From: Symbiodinium kawagutii
Taxonomy: Eukaryota; Sar; Dinophyceae; Suessiales; Symbiodiniaceae
DNA length: 64,000 nt
Assembly: GCA_009767595.1 (NCBI GenBank)
Contig: VSDK01027300.1
Location: forward strand, 318,335-382,334
Direction: 5' to 3'
In this document: piece after piece, positions 60,601 to 64,000 of the stretch
Layout: the number at the start of each line of letters is the position of its first letter
How positions within the stretch are numbered: the first letter of the stretch is position 1
The notes under the pieces: generated by a model
Seen by the model: the letters and a program-made list of their open reading frames with translations, nothing else
Databases searched by the model: none
What the model was told of the DNA's origin: nothing
Translations under genes and position numbers: made by a program

Positions 60601-62871
60601 GACCTATTCATACGGCGGAACCAGCTATAAATGGTGGCACCGTCCCAGTCGACTTAGCTTCGGAAGCCATGGCTGGGCACCTGGAGTTCCCTTCACAGCT
60701 TCGCTGCGCCGGCTGCGCCGAGGAATTTCACATCGACGGCTTTCGTTTGGACACGACGCCCTACATGCCGCCCCTTGGAAAGCATAGCGGGCCTCCGGGT
60801 ACCCCCTGAGCAGGATGCTCATGTGGTTGGTTTTTGGCTTTGGTTGTTTGGATGTCTTCTTTGTGATTTTCCGAAATCGACCTACAAGAATTACTTGTTG
60901 TATCTTGTTGTTGGTGGTGTTTTCATGATTTTTGATTGAATACCTGTAAGAACTATTCGCATTGGTAGGTTACACTCTCATTAAACTTTAGTAGTCTTAC
61001 ATGTCGATGCAACATCCATCAGTTTGTCATCCAGATTTATCTATTGGGGCGAACCAGAGATTCATGGAATGGTGGTGACTCGTTCTTCGTCTTTTTTATT
61101 GCGTTTGCCTTCGTGTGGGTTTTCAGTTTTTGTATTTTTGTATGTTCTTCTTTCTATCCTCTAGTTGTTTTGCAGAACCTAGAGTGCTCTATTCTCAAAA
61201 CATACCGTTAGGGTGGTATTCCTCGCTTCTCTTATTCTGGCCTCAATCCGGTCATTAGCAACAGTATGTATTTGTTTTGAATCTAAGTCGTAACATGTCT
61301 TAATCAAGGCTCCCAAACTTGCAGGAAAACATGGGATCTATATAGATCGCAAGCAAAGGGTGGCTTCTCAAAATAGCAGTACCCCCAAATCATCCTTTGT
61401 CTGAACCGTTTTTGGTAACGAACTATCTATTCTTGGGGTCCTCAAACAGGCTAGAGAAGCCACCAAATCTCTCTGACAGTCAGATATCCCCCGGAGTCGA
61501 AACACACCCGTTCCGCGACCCACGCTGTTGGATCTCTGCAGTAGCGCTCTGTGTGGCAGGCATTGGTGGTTGAAGGAAGTGCAGGACATGCTTTCTGCTT
61601 CTTGGACGTCCCCGAGACGTTGTGCCGAGGTGCTAAACTGAGCACTGATCAGATACCACAAAGGGCGTTGGTTTATTTCGCAGGGAGGAATGCTGTGGGT
61701 GCCCTCTTGTTGAATTAATTAGAACCCTTTTTTGGGATGTTCCCCTACCCTTTTTGGTGATAACTGCTGTTGACAACTCCCTGTTTGGCTACACTTAGAT
61801 GGCGAATTTGCAGCTGGCAGAGACCATGGTGGCATTCTGTTCTATTGGCTACAACTCTGTTGAAGAAAATTAGTGTTTCTCAAACTAGGGAACCCCCAAA
61901 TCATCCAATATTAAGAACGTATGGTGATAAAGCAACCAGTTTTTTAGGGTCCCCTGTGCCTTGAGAAACCACCAACTGCAGTTAGATAGCCTTGCTACAA
62001 ACACAGATGATCTAGGTGGCAAGTTGACGTCGCGGGCACGCGCATAGGTAAGATCGATCGACCTAAGAGTGGAAGCAATAGATGTTGGGTAGAGCTCAAA
62101 TGAAAAATTGCTTAGAGTATGCCATGTTCATCAACCATTGACTAGCAGTAACCATCATTGTAGAATAATCAGCAGGGTAAGACACAAGACGCATTGGCTA
62201 GAAATGCCTAGGAATCGTTAAGATATGGTGTTAGTAGTGACCAGTAATAGTTTGTGAAGAACCTTTGAGAATGCATGAGAATGGCTATTCATGGTTGAGT
62301 AGTGATGAATGCTTGATGAAGGTTGGAGTAGTGACTGATTGGTTGATTCATGTTCCAGGATGGTCAATCATGCTTGGTAGTTGGCAGGGGCTGTGGTTGA
62401 TGGTGGTTTTCGGTTGGTTCCTTTGAAACGTTTTGGCTGCCTTTCAGTACGCCAGAAGGCTCTGCCATTGCTAGAAGTGCCAGTGGAATGAGACATGCGA
62501 CCCTCCAGAATGATGGGAATACCACACTTTCCGAAACGCCAAAATACAAAAGCTATATTCATTGAGCCCAGTGGGCTGTGGGTCAAAACCCCGTACCCCT
62601 GGTTTCCCTATAGTTTGTTGGGTATTAACCCCCATTCTTGGTTGATTAATATTGACCCATAGCCAGTTATGTTTACCACAAGTGGTCCCCGAGTTCTCAA
62701 CCATAGACCCACCTTGGACCTTAAAACGTGAACTCCCAGGTCACCCCGTTCCCGTACACTTGGGATGCTGCAGTGTCACCGGCCCCGCCCAGGAATTGGA
62801 CAATCCACTGCACATCCTGGGCGAGGCTGGGAATGCGATGATTGGCCAACCGGATGGACCAGGGCGAGCTG
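33483..62871 (+). CDS. GH13 alpha-amylase-like gene, partial, at least 13 exons spanning about 29 kb
   Basis: This is a spliced gene for a fungal-type GH13 alpha-amylase-like enzyme, which would hydrolyse alpha-1,4-glucan (starch). It was assembled by reading conserved segments in order: VYLLMPDRF, WCNGTLQ, GITDHLDYIQ, MGFDCIWVTPVV, GYGYHGYW, FGTAEDMK, DIVLNHV, DLGDLNQ, DGFRLDT and ILGEAGN. These match the order and spacing of strands beta-1 to beta-5 of TAKA-type amylases. Reading phases agree at nearly every exon junction, acceptors are all AG|G, and donors are mostly GC. The nucleophile Asp (in FRLDT) and acid/base Glu (in LGEAG) are present. The region IV Asp must lie beyond the window, and the exons upstream of MPDRF (signal peptide, N-terminus) were not found. 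One intron contains a complete retrotransposon. Exact substrate and localisation cannot be told. Individual exons are listed separately; exons 8 and 9 are tentative. Confidence 0.8.
34377..34428 (+). CDS. Amylase-like gene exon 2 (Cys pair, WCNGTLQ)
   Basis: The segment after CCCAG|GGAGAC reads GDTSSCEGNKWCNGTLQ and ends CTGCAAG|GCGGGG with a GC donor. The spacing of its two cysteines and the C-x-G-T-x-Q pattern match the fungal alpha-amylase disulfide loop (CNTADQKYCGGTWQ). It is phase 0 on entry and phase 1 on exit, which agrees with both neighbours. It is only 52 bp. The remaining GC-rich sequence just upstream (34,200-34,376) is open in other frames but is not needed by the gene. Confidence 0.7.
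34460..34586. mobile_element. MITE-like element, family 1, in an amylase intron
   Basis: TGGTGGTTTCTCAAAATACA at the left and GTCCCCTAGTTGGAGAAACA at the right. It lies 31 bases after the GC donor of exon 2. Confidence 0.68.
36011..36041 (+). CDS. Amylase-like gene exon 3 (LDYIQ micro-exon)
   Basis: A 31-bp exon between CGCAG|GCATC and ATCCAAG|GCCGGC (GC donor). With one base from the previous exon it reads GITDHLDYIQ, the classic helix of GH13 (compare GIIDKLDYIQGMGF in fungal enzymes). The downstream junction restores QGMGF exactly. Upstream sequence back to about 35,951 is open in the same frame but has no amylase counterpart, so the exon is placed at the internal AG. Confidence 0.78.
36958..37092 (+). 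repeat. Tandem repeats
   Basis: Two copies of ATTTGCATGATAGCGGTTAT with CACCAAAC, followed by five copies of a 12-bp AGT(A/G)ACC(A/G)TTA unit. Inside an amylase intron. Confidence 0.75.
37302..37359 (+). CDS. Amylase-like gene exon 4 (GMGFDCIWVTPVV, beta-3)
   Basis: The acceptor GGCAG|GAATGG gives, with the preceding G, GMGFDCIWVTPVV, a near match to the GMGFTAIWITPV strand of fungal GH13 enzymes. The end is less certain. A GC donor after GACAA gives phase 2, which fits the next exon and yields VVHNLHLDK. An alternative GC donor lies 12 bases earlier. GC and AG usage is as elsewhere in the gene. Confidence 0.75.
37947..38053. mobile_element. MITE-like element, family 1 (diverged), in an amylase intron
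   Basis: GGGGGTTTAACAAGCCATGG at the left and GCCTATCTTGAGAACCCCC at the right, with a GTTACTATAAATGG core. Confidence 0.55.
38404..38505. mobile_element. MITE-like element, family 1, in an amylase intron
   Basis: TGGTGGTTTCTCAAAATGG at the left; GGTACCCCCATGACTTGAG and AAAACTCCA at the right. Confidence 0.7.
38565..38682. mobile_element. MITE-like element, family 2, in an amylase intron
   Basis: CGGCAGTGGGTCAAAACCCC at the left and TAATATTGGCCCATAGCCAT at the right. It ends 41 bases before exon 5. Confidence 0.68.
38723..38774 (+). CDS. Amylase-like gene exon 5 (GYGYHGYWAK)
   Basis: Acceptor CCGAG|GTATG; the segment reads YGPDGVSGYGYHGYWAK and ends GCCAAG|GCGGAA (GC donor, phase 0). YHGYW is the conserved GH13 motif whose tyrosine lines the -1 subsite. 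Joining it to the next exon gives YWAKDWFQIEPYFGTAED, with the spacing expected in the family. Confidence 0.78.
39468..39543 (+). CDS. Amylase-like gene exon 6 (PYFGTAEDMKLLV)
   Basis: Acceptor GGCAG|GATTGG, donor GAAAAAG|GCACCG (GC). It reads DWFQIEPYFGTAEDMKLL and then VKKTQEKG, the conserved FGT.DD(L/M)K..V...H.+G helix before strand beta-3 of GH13. It exits in phase 1. The next exon, 9.9 kb away beyond a retrotransposon, begins with the two bases that complete the glycine codon. Confidence 0.82.
39750..39852. mobile_element. MITE-like element, family 4
   Basis: GGTAGATTCACCTAGCAATG and GAAAACCCACC at the left; CATTGCCAGGTTAGTTTACC and AGAGGG at the right. Confidence 0.6.
40252..40342. 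mobile_element. MITE-like element, family 4
   Basis: ATCTGGCAATGAAAAATC at the left and TCCCATTGTCAGGCTAGTTT with ACCAGAGG at the right. Confidence 0.55.
40436..40545. mobile_element. MITE-like element, family 1, in the 9.9-kb intron
   Basis: TGGGTGTTTCTCAAAATAG at the left and CCCTATTTTGAGAAACCGCC at the right. It lies about 280 bp left of the retrotransposon. Confidence 0.75.
40829..40899 (+). repeat. Split direct repeat A1 (left terminus)
   Basis: 71 bp identical to 48,355-48,425. It begins TGCACCAACGTCCCC and ends TTTTTTGGTTCAAGT, then the two copies diverge. It contains the ORF1 start codon (40,854), so the first 15 codons of ORF1 lie in the repeat. Its last bases resemble the 3' end of the dinoflagellate spliced leader (TTTTGGCTCAAG) with one mismatch. 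Confidence 0.9.
40854..41732 (+). CDS. Retrotransposon ORF1: zinc-ribbon, lysine/glutamate-rich protein
   Basis: A 292-residue protein of unknown function, probably a nucleic-acid-binding accessory or gag-like product. Near the N-terminus, C-x2-C ... C-x2-C (CMTCPNC, then VCASC about 10 residues on) looks like a small zinc ribbon. Residues about 110-180 are a dense KKxEKK charged tract, likely coiled or disordered, and the C-terminus is again basic (KPKKEKGFSHWKRGRDHW). The first ATG lies inside the A1 terminal repeat. An upstream in-frame GTG is ignored. The stop codon is two bases before the ORF2 ATG, suggesting termination-reinitiation on one transcript. The protein is not homologous to any family I can name. 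Confidence 0.7.
   Translation: MFQRTSCSTSVFWFKCMTCPNCKVFSGIPVCASCQTHYRIGKILTGNRLSAFQEASVLGALRNCAGALADLAEGEAGPFGVPPGDTSGTANPEKGRWPEEETGPRKAEVAAGAEKARSSKVKKKDERKKREKRVANKRDKKEKAKASKAKKEAKKSSDQEDNGDSITEGSEEDPEERRRKKAEPARERAELPRAVSRADREVLDKPEAFGLGRIPARGSVGRHFGDSHHRGHEAPPEPEGPPPGRHKSEFQEYLEYKQSKEKDRRGEKPKKEKGFSHWKRGRDHWRSHPHRR
41735..43315 (+). CDS. Retrotransposon ORF2: gag-like structural protein
   Basis: A 526-residue basic protein, inferred to be the Gag-like nucleoprotein. It opens with an AKAKAK repeat (residues about 12-30), likely nucleic-acid binding. Next comes a globular part (about 80-200, including VEWMIGSDGIVLEEATYFY), then a KEKEKDKKSKKKEKK tract, a run of nine serines interrupted once, and a predicted helical segment (FQQASKVRAIAENYPGALAS to VLVQRLKSVESTLS). 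It ends in a glycine/lysine-rich tail. No CCHC knuckle is visible. The protein ends about 276 bases before the first Met codon of pol, and the pol frame is -1 relative to it. Confidence 0.75.
   Translation: MAPKRAMAAMARARAKAKAKAKAKAKAKALARHGRAGGGVPGGARRRVRRRPSGRDDIEAEEEANRSPLARWQAGEAIPMEEAQVEWMIGSDGIVLEEATYFYKRCRVAGIATGLKKKGERIYITLDPTGTDEESLLRALSGQSSAVLRVHKCSRTCPADEVAEDLCHGLRVRAMRKDGTEEGWVNNIAKATPLDETDELEMLRRHHGPAQAPKGGNGARDPGGKDEAKEKEKDKKSKKKEKKDKEKKRPKNSSSSEQVDLDGTKARLASQKKARRLYAGTGMDPREKVRAKVAKLARRYVARKSRKSSSSSSSSGSQEEEDLGQEGEETIFQQASKVRAIAENYPGALASAAISQMRSCMMQDLGVEDKRGSVPPVAVQYARQTMHRRAAGATMREVLTLSSSIDHLIRARPVQALDVLVQRLKSVESTLSGTHWSVSQKLEIPPAEVPAIAGFGEVKEARRDAAQEANTRRLAALPDGTGGSQKGGGKGKYPGKDEGKRPKGGKGQKNQGEAWKKKDETGAKSS
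43316..47067 (+). CDS. Retrotransposon pol: reverse transcriptase, RNase H and nested C5 DNA methyltransferase
   Basis: Polyprotein of about 1,250 residues. RT: RLIMNLIPLN, motif A SEDVKCFFY (Asp at 44,563), motif B LPMGFLNS, motif C VYLDNFD (44,851-44,871), where the usual second Asp is Asn. RNase H begins with CSDASQDGGG (Asp at 45,361). It is then interrupted by a C5-cytosine methyltransferase: motif I SLFDGIGSL (45,489), motif IV GAGPPCQG with catalytic Cys at 45,721, a motif VI-like VESV, motif VIII SHRPRLYW and motif X GNAWSVPVV (46,396). RNase H resumes with GWSWTKGHEHINSLELRAV (about 46,750), HLTDSLV and TEQNPADKPSRW, as in DIRS elements. The frame is open back to 41,242 over gag in another phase, which I take as a by-product of composition. 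The start is therefore uncertain: a -1 frameshift near the ORF2 end, or the ATG at 43,591. Confidence 0.85.
46973..48157 (+). CDS. Retrotransposon tyrosine recombinase (YR)
   Basis: A 394-residue recombinase expected to insert the circular DNA form of the element. The catalytic-domain signatures are Arg I in MLRTGEILSLR (Arg at 47,513), YSLRRGGATFWF (47,789), GRWASQKT (about 47,861) and the nucleophile Tyr in ARLYL (47,894). The His of the usual HSLRRGG is Tyr here. The N-terminal half (about residues 40-150) has the SAM-like arm of phage-type integrases. The C-terminus carries a basic nuclear-localisation-like tail (KKSRKSSKPKRKGKK) that lies in repeat B1. It overlaps the pol 3' end by 95 bp in another frame. 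If the ATG at 47,046 is used instead, the overlap shrinks to 22 bp. Confidence 0.85.
   Translation: MSIPSKILRINLPDGEGMSAQSSAMGRKRVLEGTTPQERATQRRRLGSLQELTVQPATKRRYNLAVQGFMNYLTLAGQSLPRLKSRLDPLVCDYIEHLWSSGAGRAQACDTLAGLQDSQPDLRGQLHGSWRLLRTWSINEIPNRAPPLPQHVVHAMVGWALFKRHNSFAVSLMIGFYCMLRTGEILSLRNSHVLCGKPDVQAVISLGFTKGGKRQGAAESVILGFEEAISFVKQWKHIASPATPFATSAAKWRGLFSQCLTALGLEAFQFRPYSLRRGGATFWFTKHQSMDRLLVQGRWASQKTARLYLNEGLAMLASMALPKNHPKIKPFLGVYTQSLSRLNFVTLEPPAFGGRLGGRGKKSRKSSKPKRKGKKALFPGSRWPFPSFSDRLKP
48050..48355 (+). repeat. Split direct repeat B1
   Basis: About 306 bp repeated at 48,446-48,751 with a single difference seen (GTTTTCGG here, GTTTGCGG in B2). It includes the last 36 codons of the recombinase ORF and the 3' untranslated part with the run TTTATTTATTTATTTAAC. 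Confidence 0.9.
48355..48425 (+). repeat. Split direct repeat A2
   Basis: Identical to A1 over 71 bp. It lies immediately after B1 and is separated from B2 by a 20-bp C-rich spacer (CCCGCAGCCACCCCCCC...). The B1-A2-B2 order is diagnostic of Ngaro-type split repeats rather than LTRs. Confidence 0.9.
48446..48751 (+). repeat. Split direct repeat B2 (right terminus)
   Basis: Second copy of B1. It ends GGAAACATCTTT and then ATATATG begins. A family-1 MITE starts six bases further on. Reading through A2 into B2 gives a short open frame that fuses the ORF1 N-terminus to the recombinase basic tail; I regard this as a repeat by-product. Confidence 0.9.
48757..48861. mobile_element. MITE-like element, family 1, abutting the retrotransposon
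   Basis: TGTTGGTTTCTCAAAGTAGG at the left and GATTATGAGAAACCATCA at the right. Only the six bases ATATAT-like sequence separate it from the B2 terminus. Confidence 0.72.
49232..49337. mobile_element. MITE-like element, family 1, in the 9.9-kb intron
   Basis: TGGTGGTTTCTCAAGCCAT at the left and TCCCATTTCTAGAAACCACC at the right. It ends 122 bases before exon 7. Confidence 0.7.
49460..49527 (+). CDS. Amylase-like gene exon 7 (region I, DIVLNHV)
   Basis: Acceptor GGAAAG|GCATGTG. With the G of exon 6 it reads GMCFILDIVLNHVTWTG. DIVLNH is GH13 conserved region I (DVVxNH), with the His and Asn that shape the active site. The frame closes at 49,540, so the exon ends earlier. A GC donor after CCCCAA (phase 0) is chosen because it fits the next candidate. 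The exon lies about 700 bp beyond the retrotransposon. Confidence 0.75.
50499..50694. mobile_element. MITE-like element, family 2
   Basis: ATATGGCTGTGGGTCAAAAC at the left and TTGACCCAGCTCGCCATAT at the right. It is immediately followed by a truncated family-1 copy. Confidence 0.68.
50695..50776. mobile_element. MITE-like element, family 1 (right end lost)
   Basis: The left end GGGTGTTTCTCAAAATAGGG and core are intact to ATTTTTTGGGG; the right TIR is missing. It directly follows a family-2 copy. Confidence 0.65.
50883..50951 (+). CDS. Tentative amylase-like exon 8 (DLATVTPFN)
   Basis: After CTCAG|GTGATG the frame reads VMPLHSLADLATVTPFNAARLHR, resembling the DYSxFxPFN...H segment that follows region I in many GH13 enzymes. 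It enters in phase 0, as exon 7 leaves, and a GT donor follows CATCGC. The motif match is short, so the assignment is an inference from position, phase and the PFN pattern. Confidence 0.4.
53667..53769. mobile_element. MITE-like element, family 1 (best-preserved copy)
   Basis: TGGTGGTTTCTCAAAATAG at the left and CCCCTATTTAGAGAAACCAC at the right, 103 bp. It is flanked by ATAT on both sides, a possible target duplication. Confidence 0.78.
53931..54038. mobile_element. MITE-like element, family 3
   Basis: TCGGTGGTTTCAAACTAACA at the left and GGTGAAAAACCACCAACCAG at the right. It ends 37 bases before tentative exon 9. Confidence 0.62.
54076..54205 (+). CDS. Tentative amylase-like exon 9
   Basis: After CCACAG|GAGCC an open frame of 43 codons ends ...EAQFFSHG with a GC donor (CCATG|GCAATA). 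It enters in phase 0 and exits in phase 1, which fits both neighbours. No strong family motif is visible in it. It is proposed only because the phases close and something must bridge PFN and the DLGDLNQ exon. It could instead be a GC-rich intronic island. A degenerate copy of its end (AAGAAGCCCAG / CAGCCATGG) recurs 25-60 bp downstream. Confidence 0.3.
56579..56713. mobile_element. MITE-like element, family 2 (diverged)
   Basis: AATGGCTGTGGGTCAGTTCA at the left and TAATATTGACCCATAGCCAA at the right. Confidence 0.6.
57485..57582. mobile_element. MITE-like element, family 4 (diverged)
   Basis: AGAAGTGGAAATTCCAACG at the left and TCCAGGTTAGTTTACTAGAG at the right. Similar half-copies occur at 32,166-32,203 and 60,568-60,597. 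Confidence 0.5.
57603..57669 (+). repeat. (CAT)n trinucleotide repeat
   Basis: About 21 uninterrupted CAT units. One frame would encode polyserine after an ATG, but there is no sign that it is an exon. Confidence 0.9.
58666..58754 (+). CDS. Amylase-like gene exon 10 (WFYDLGDLNQ)
   Basis: Acceptor ACAAG|GCTGG; the frame reads (G)WFYDLGDLNQSVPFAAQIAE, matching the GH13 segment G-W-x-x-D-L-x-D-L-N-Q before strand beta-4. It ends at GAGAGT|GTATCG (GT donor, phase 0). Ending here leaves 23 residues between DLN and IDG, nearly the 22 found in TAKA-type amylase. An earlier GT donor at 58,730 would break the phase with the next exon. Confidence 0.78.
59405..59545 (+). repeat. Two-copy tandem repeat, about 71 bp
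   Basis: GGTTAACCCTATGATGCTTA through GTTACTAGATTGAAT occurs twice with a few substitutions, in an amylase intron. Confidence 0.75.
60723..60769 (+). CDS. Amylase-like gene exon 11 (region II, nucleophile Asp)
   Basis: Acceptor GCCGAG|GAATTT; it reads EFHIDGFRLDTTPYM and ends CATGCC|GCCCCT (GC donor, phase 2). DGFRLDT is GH13 region II. The Asp at 60,750-60,752 is the expected catalytic nucleophile, with the conserved Arg two residues before it. The open frame extends about 35 bp upstream (to another CAG), so the start could be slightly earlier. Confidence 0.85.
61359..61465. mobile_element. MITE-like element, family 1, in an amylase intron
   Basis: GGTGGCTTCTCAAAATAGCA at the left; GGGGTCCTCAAACAGGCTAG and AGAAGCCACC at the right. 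The compensating C-T change in both TIRs keeps them complementary. Confidence 0.7.
61560..61584 (+). CDS. Amylase-like gene exon 12 (25-bp micro-exon)
   Basis: Acceptor GGCAG|GCATTGG. With CC from exon 11 it gives PYMPHWWLKEVQ, then GTGCAG|GACATG, a GA donor as allowed in dinoflagellates. This corresponds to the (D)FW..(F/Y)..A helix between regions II and III of GH13. The exon is tiny, but both junction phases close and the composite reads smoothly into ELDNPLHILGEAGN. Confidence depends on that fit. Confidence 0.62.
61871..61974. mobile_element. MITE-like element, family 1, in an amylase intron
   Basis: TAGTGTTTCTCAAACTAGGG at the left and CCCTGTGCCTTGAGAAACCA at the right. Confidence 0.7.
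62572..62666. mobile_element. MITE-like element, family 2, in an amylase intron
   Basis: GGGCTGTGGGTCAAAACCCC at the left and TAATATTGACCCATAGCCAG at the right. A compact 95-bp copy. Confidence 0.7.
62793..62871 (+). CDS. Amylase-like gene exon 13 (region III, acid/base Glu)
   Basis: Acceptor GCCCAG|GAATTG; it reads ELDNPLHILGEAGNAMIG and continues QPDGPGRAG. ILGEA is GH13 region III, and the Glu at 62,823-62,825 is the expected proton donor. The end is placed at a GT (GCTG|GTTATC), but the frame stays open to about 62,950. Region IV (NHD) is not in the remaining 1.1 kb, so the gene runs off the right edge. Confidence 0.75.
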
Positions 62872-63249
62872 GTTATCCATCACAGACTTGTACTCCTTGT
62901 TACATGCGACTGCTTGATTATACCAGTAATTTCGTTAATTCTGCGACCTAGCCCTTATTTCAGTTTCGAAGTAGTAAATTCGACCCAACGACCTACGAAT
63001 TATTAGAATTTACCCAGAATAATGACTAATTATGTGTTCTGTGGTGGTTCACAAAACAATGATTTTTGGACATATATTCAATATCATCAACCCGCCAACT
63101 GTAACTCAGCATCTCAAATCTGATCAAAGATTTGTGTCTATATCTATCATATCAATAAATTTAATAAATAAATAAATATATAAATAAATATATATATATA
63201 TGCTCACCGCCCCCCCCACGGCCCGCAGTTTGGCAACTTCTGGGCAAAG

Positions 63250-63643
63250 TTGTTGAACACTCAGGCTGTGGGTCCAAAATCCAAGAATCTAGGAGAACTT
63301 CTTGGATCGAAAGGCTCTGGATCCAAGATCCAAGATTCTACAAAAACTTCTCGGGTCCAAAAGCTTTGGATTGTTTCTTGGGAGGGTGGGAGGGATTTGC
63401 AATGGTTCCAGATCAACATCCAAATCCAAGATACTAGATTTAGGACAAAGTTGTTGAATCCTCAGGCTGTGGGTCCAAGATACAAGAATCTAGGAGAACT
63501 TCTTGGATGGAAAGGCTCTGGATCCAAGATCCAGGATTCTACAAAAACTTCTCGGGTCCAAAGGCTTTGGATTGTTTCTTGGGAGGGTGGGAGGGATTTG
63601 CAATGGTTCCAGATCACGACACAAGATCCTAGATTTGCTCTTT
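63250..63643 (+). repeat. 201-bp tandem duplication
   Basis: Two copies beginning TTGTTGAA (63,250 and 63,451), each with CTCAGGCTGTGGGTCCAAGA-like, GGAGAACTTCTTGGAT and GGGAGGGTGGGAGGGATTTG. The unit length is a multiple of three, so a frame stays open through both, but the content looks non-coding. Confidence 0.85.
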
Positions 63644-63885
63644 TTATTATTCCTTCAATCTCTCCTTGTGTTCTCCCTATGTTCTCCTTAGTAAAGAACA
63701 AATAAGAAGATAGTAAGGAGAGAATAAGGAGAGAATAAGAGAATAGTAAAAAGAGCAAATGTGGAGAATGAGGTCTCCTTCATTCTCTCCTTATTCTCTC
63801 CTTACTATCTTCTTATTTGTTCTTTATTAAGGAGAACATAGGGAGAACACAAGGAGAGATTGAAGGAATAATAAAAAGAGCAAAT
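63633..63885. repeat. Long inverted repeat, arms about 104 bp
   Basis: ATTTGCTCTTTTTATTATTC at 63,633 is the complement of the end at about 63,885. The arms are nearly perfect, around a loop of about 45 bp, and made of AAGGAGAGAAT units. Further arms of the same sequence continue to the window edge. Confidence 0.8.
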
Positions 63886-64000
63886 AGGGAGAGAATGAGG
63901 TCTCCTTAATTCTCTCCTTATTCTCTCCTTATCCTCTCCTTATTCTCTCCTTACTATTTTCTTATATCTTCTTTATGAAGGAGAACATAGGGAGAACACA

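Noticed and set aside
63250..63705. 151-residue tandem-repeat protein
   Set aside because: The frame stays open only because the duplicated unit is 201 bp. It lies in simple repeat DNA and has no known homologue or splice context.
1..64000. CRISPR arrays, operons, tRNA or rRNA genes
   Set aside because: The repeats are palindromic MITEs and microsatellites, not evenly spaced direct repeats. No cloverleaf or rRNA core sequence was seen, and the gene structure is eukaryotic.

Overview
The window looks like nuclear DNA of a dinoflagellate, probably a Symbiodiniaceae- or Polarella-like lineage. The evidence is a protein-coding gene cut into 25-130 bp exons. Every acceptor reads AG|G, and most donors are GC, with some GT and one GA, which is the known dinoflagellate splicing habit. 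There is also a tyrosine-recombinase retrotransposon carrying a C5 DNA methyltransferase, a combination in line with methyltransferase-bearing retrotransposons already reported from dinoflagellates. Nothing resembles a prokaryotic operon, and no rRNA, tRNA or CRISPR array was seen.

Left part (1-33.4 kb): mostly AT-leaning, repeat-rich DNA. It holds MITE-like palindromic elements of four families, TA-rich microsatellites and scattered short GC-rich islands. A few islands are credible exons: a Walker-A P-loop segment near 0.5 kb, a segment like the DUF3605 (N-acetylglucosamine-induced protein) family near 19.8 kb, and several unidentified exon-like segments. No complete gene model can be drawn there.

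Right part (33.5-62.9 kb): one large plus-strand gene for a fungal-type GH13 alpha-amylase-like glycoside hydrolase. The conserved segments appear in the correct order: the VYLLMPDRF strand, LDYIQ, WVTPVV, YHGYW, FGTAEDMK, DIVLNHV, DLGDLNQ, FRLDT (catalytic Asp) and ILGEAGN (catalytic Glu). Splice phases agree across almost every junction I could place. The first exons and the C-terminal part (including the third catalytic Asp) were not found in the window.

Inside one 9.9 kb intron of that gene (40,829-48,751) sits a nearly pristine DIRS/Ngaro-type retrotransposon. It has split direct repeats (A1...B1-A2-B2), a lysine-rich zinc-ribbon ORF1, a gag-like ORF2, and a pol ORF with reverse transcriptase and RNase H. 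A C5 methyltransferase domain is inserted between the two halves of the RNase H. An overlapping tyrosine recombinase ORF follows. The two B repeats differ at one base over about 306 bp, so the insertion is young. The window ends (63.25-64.0 kb) in a 201-bp tandem duplication and a long inverted repeat.
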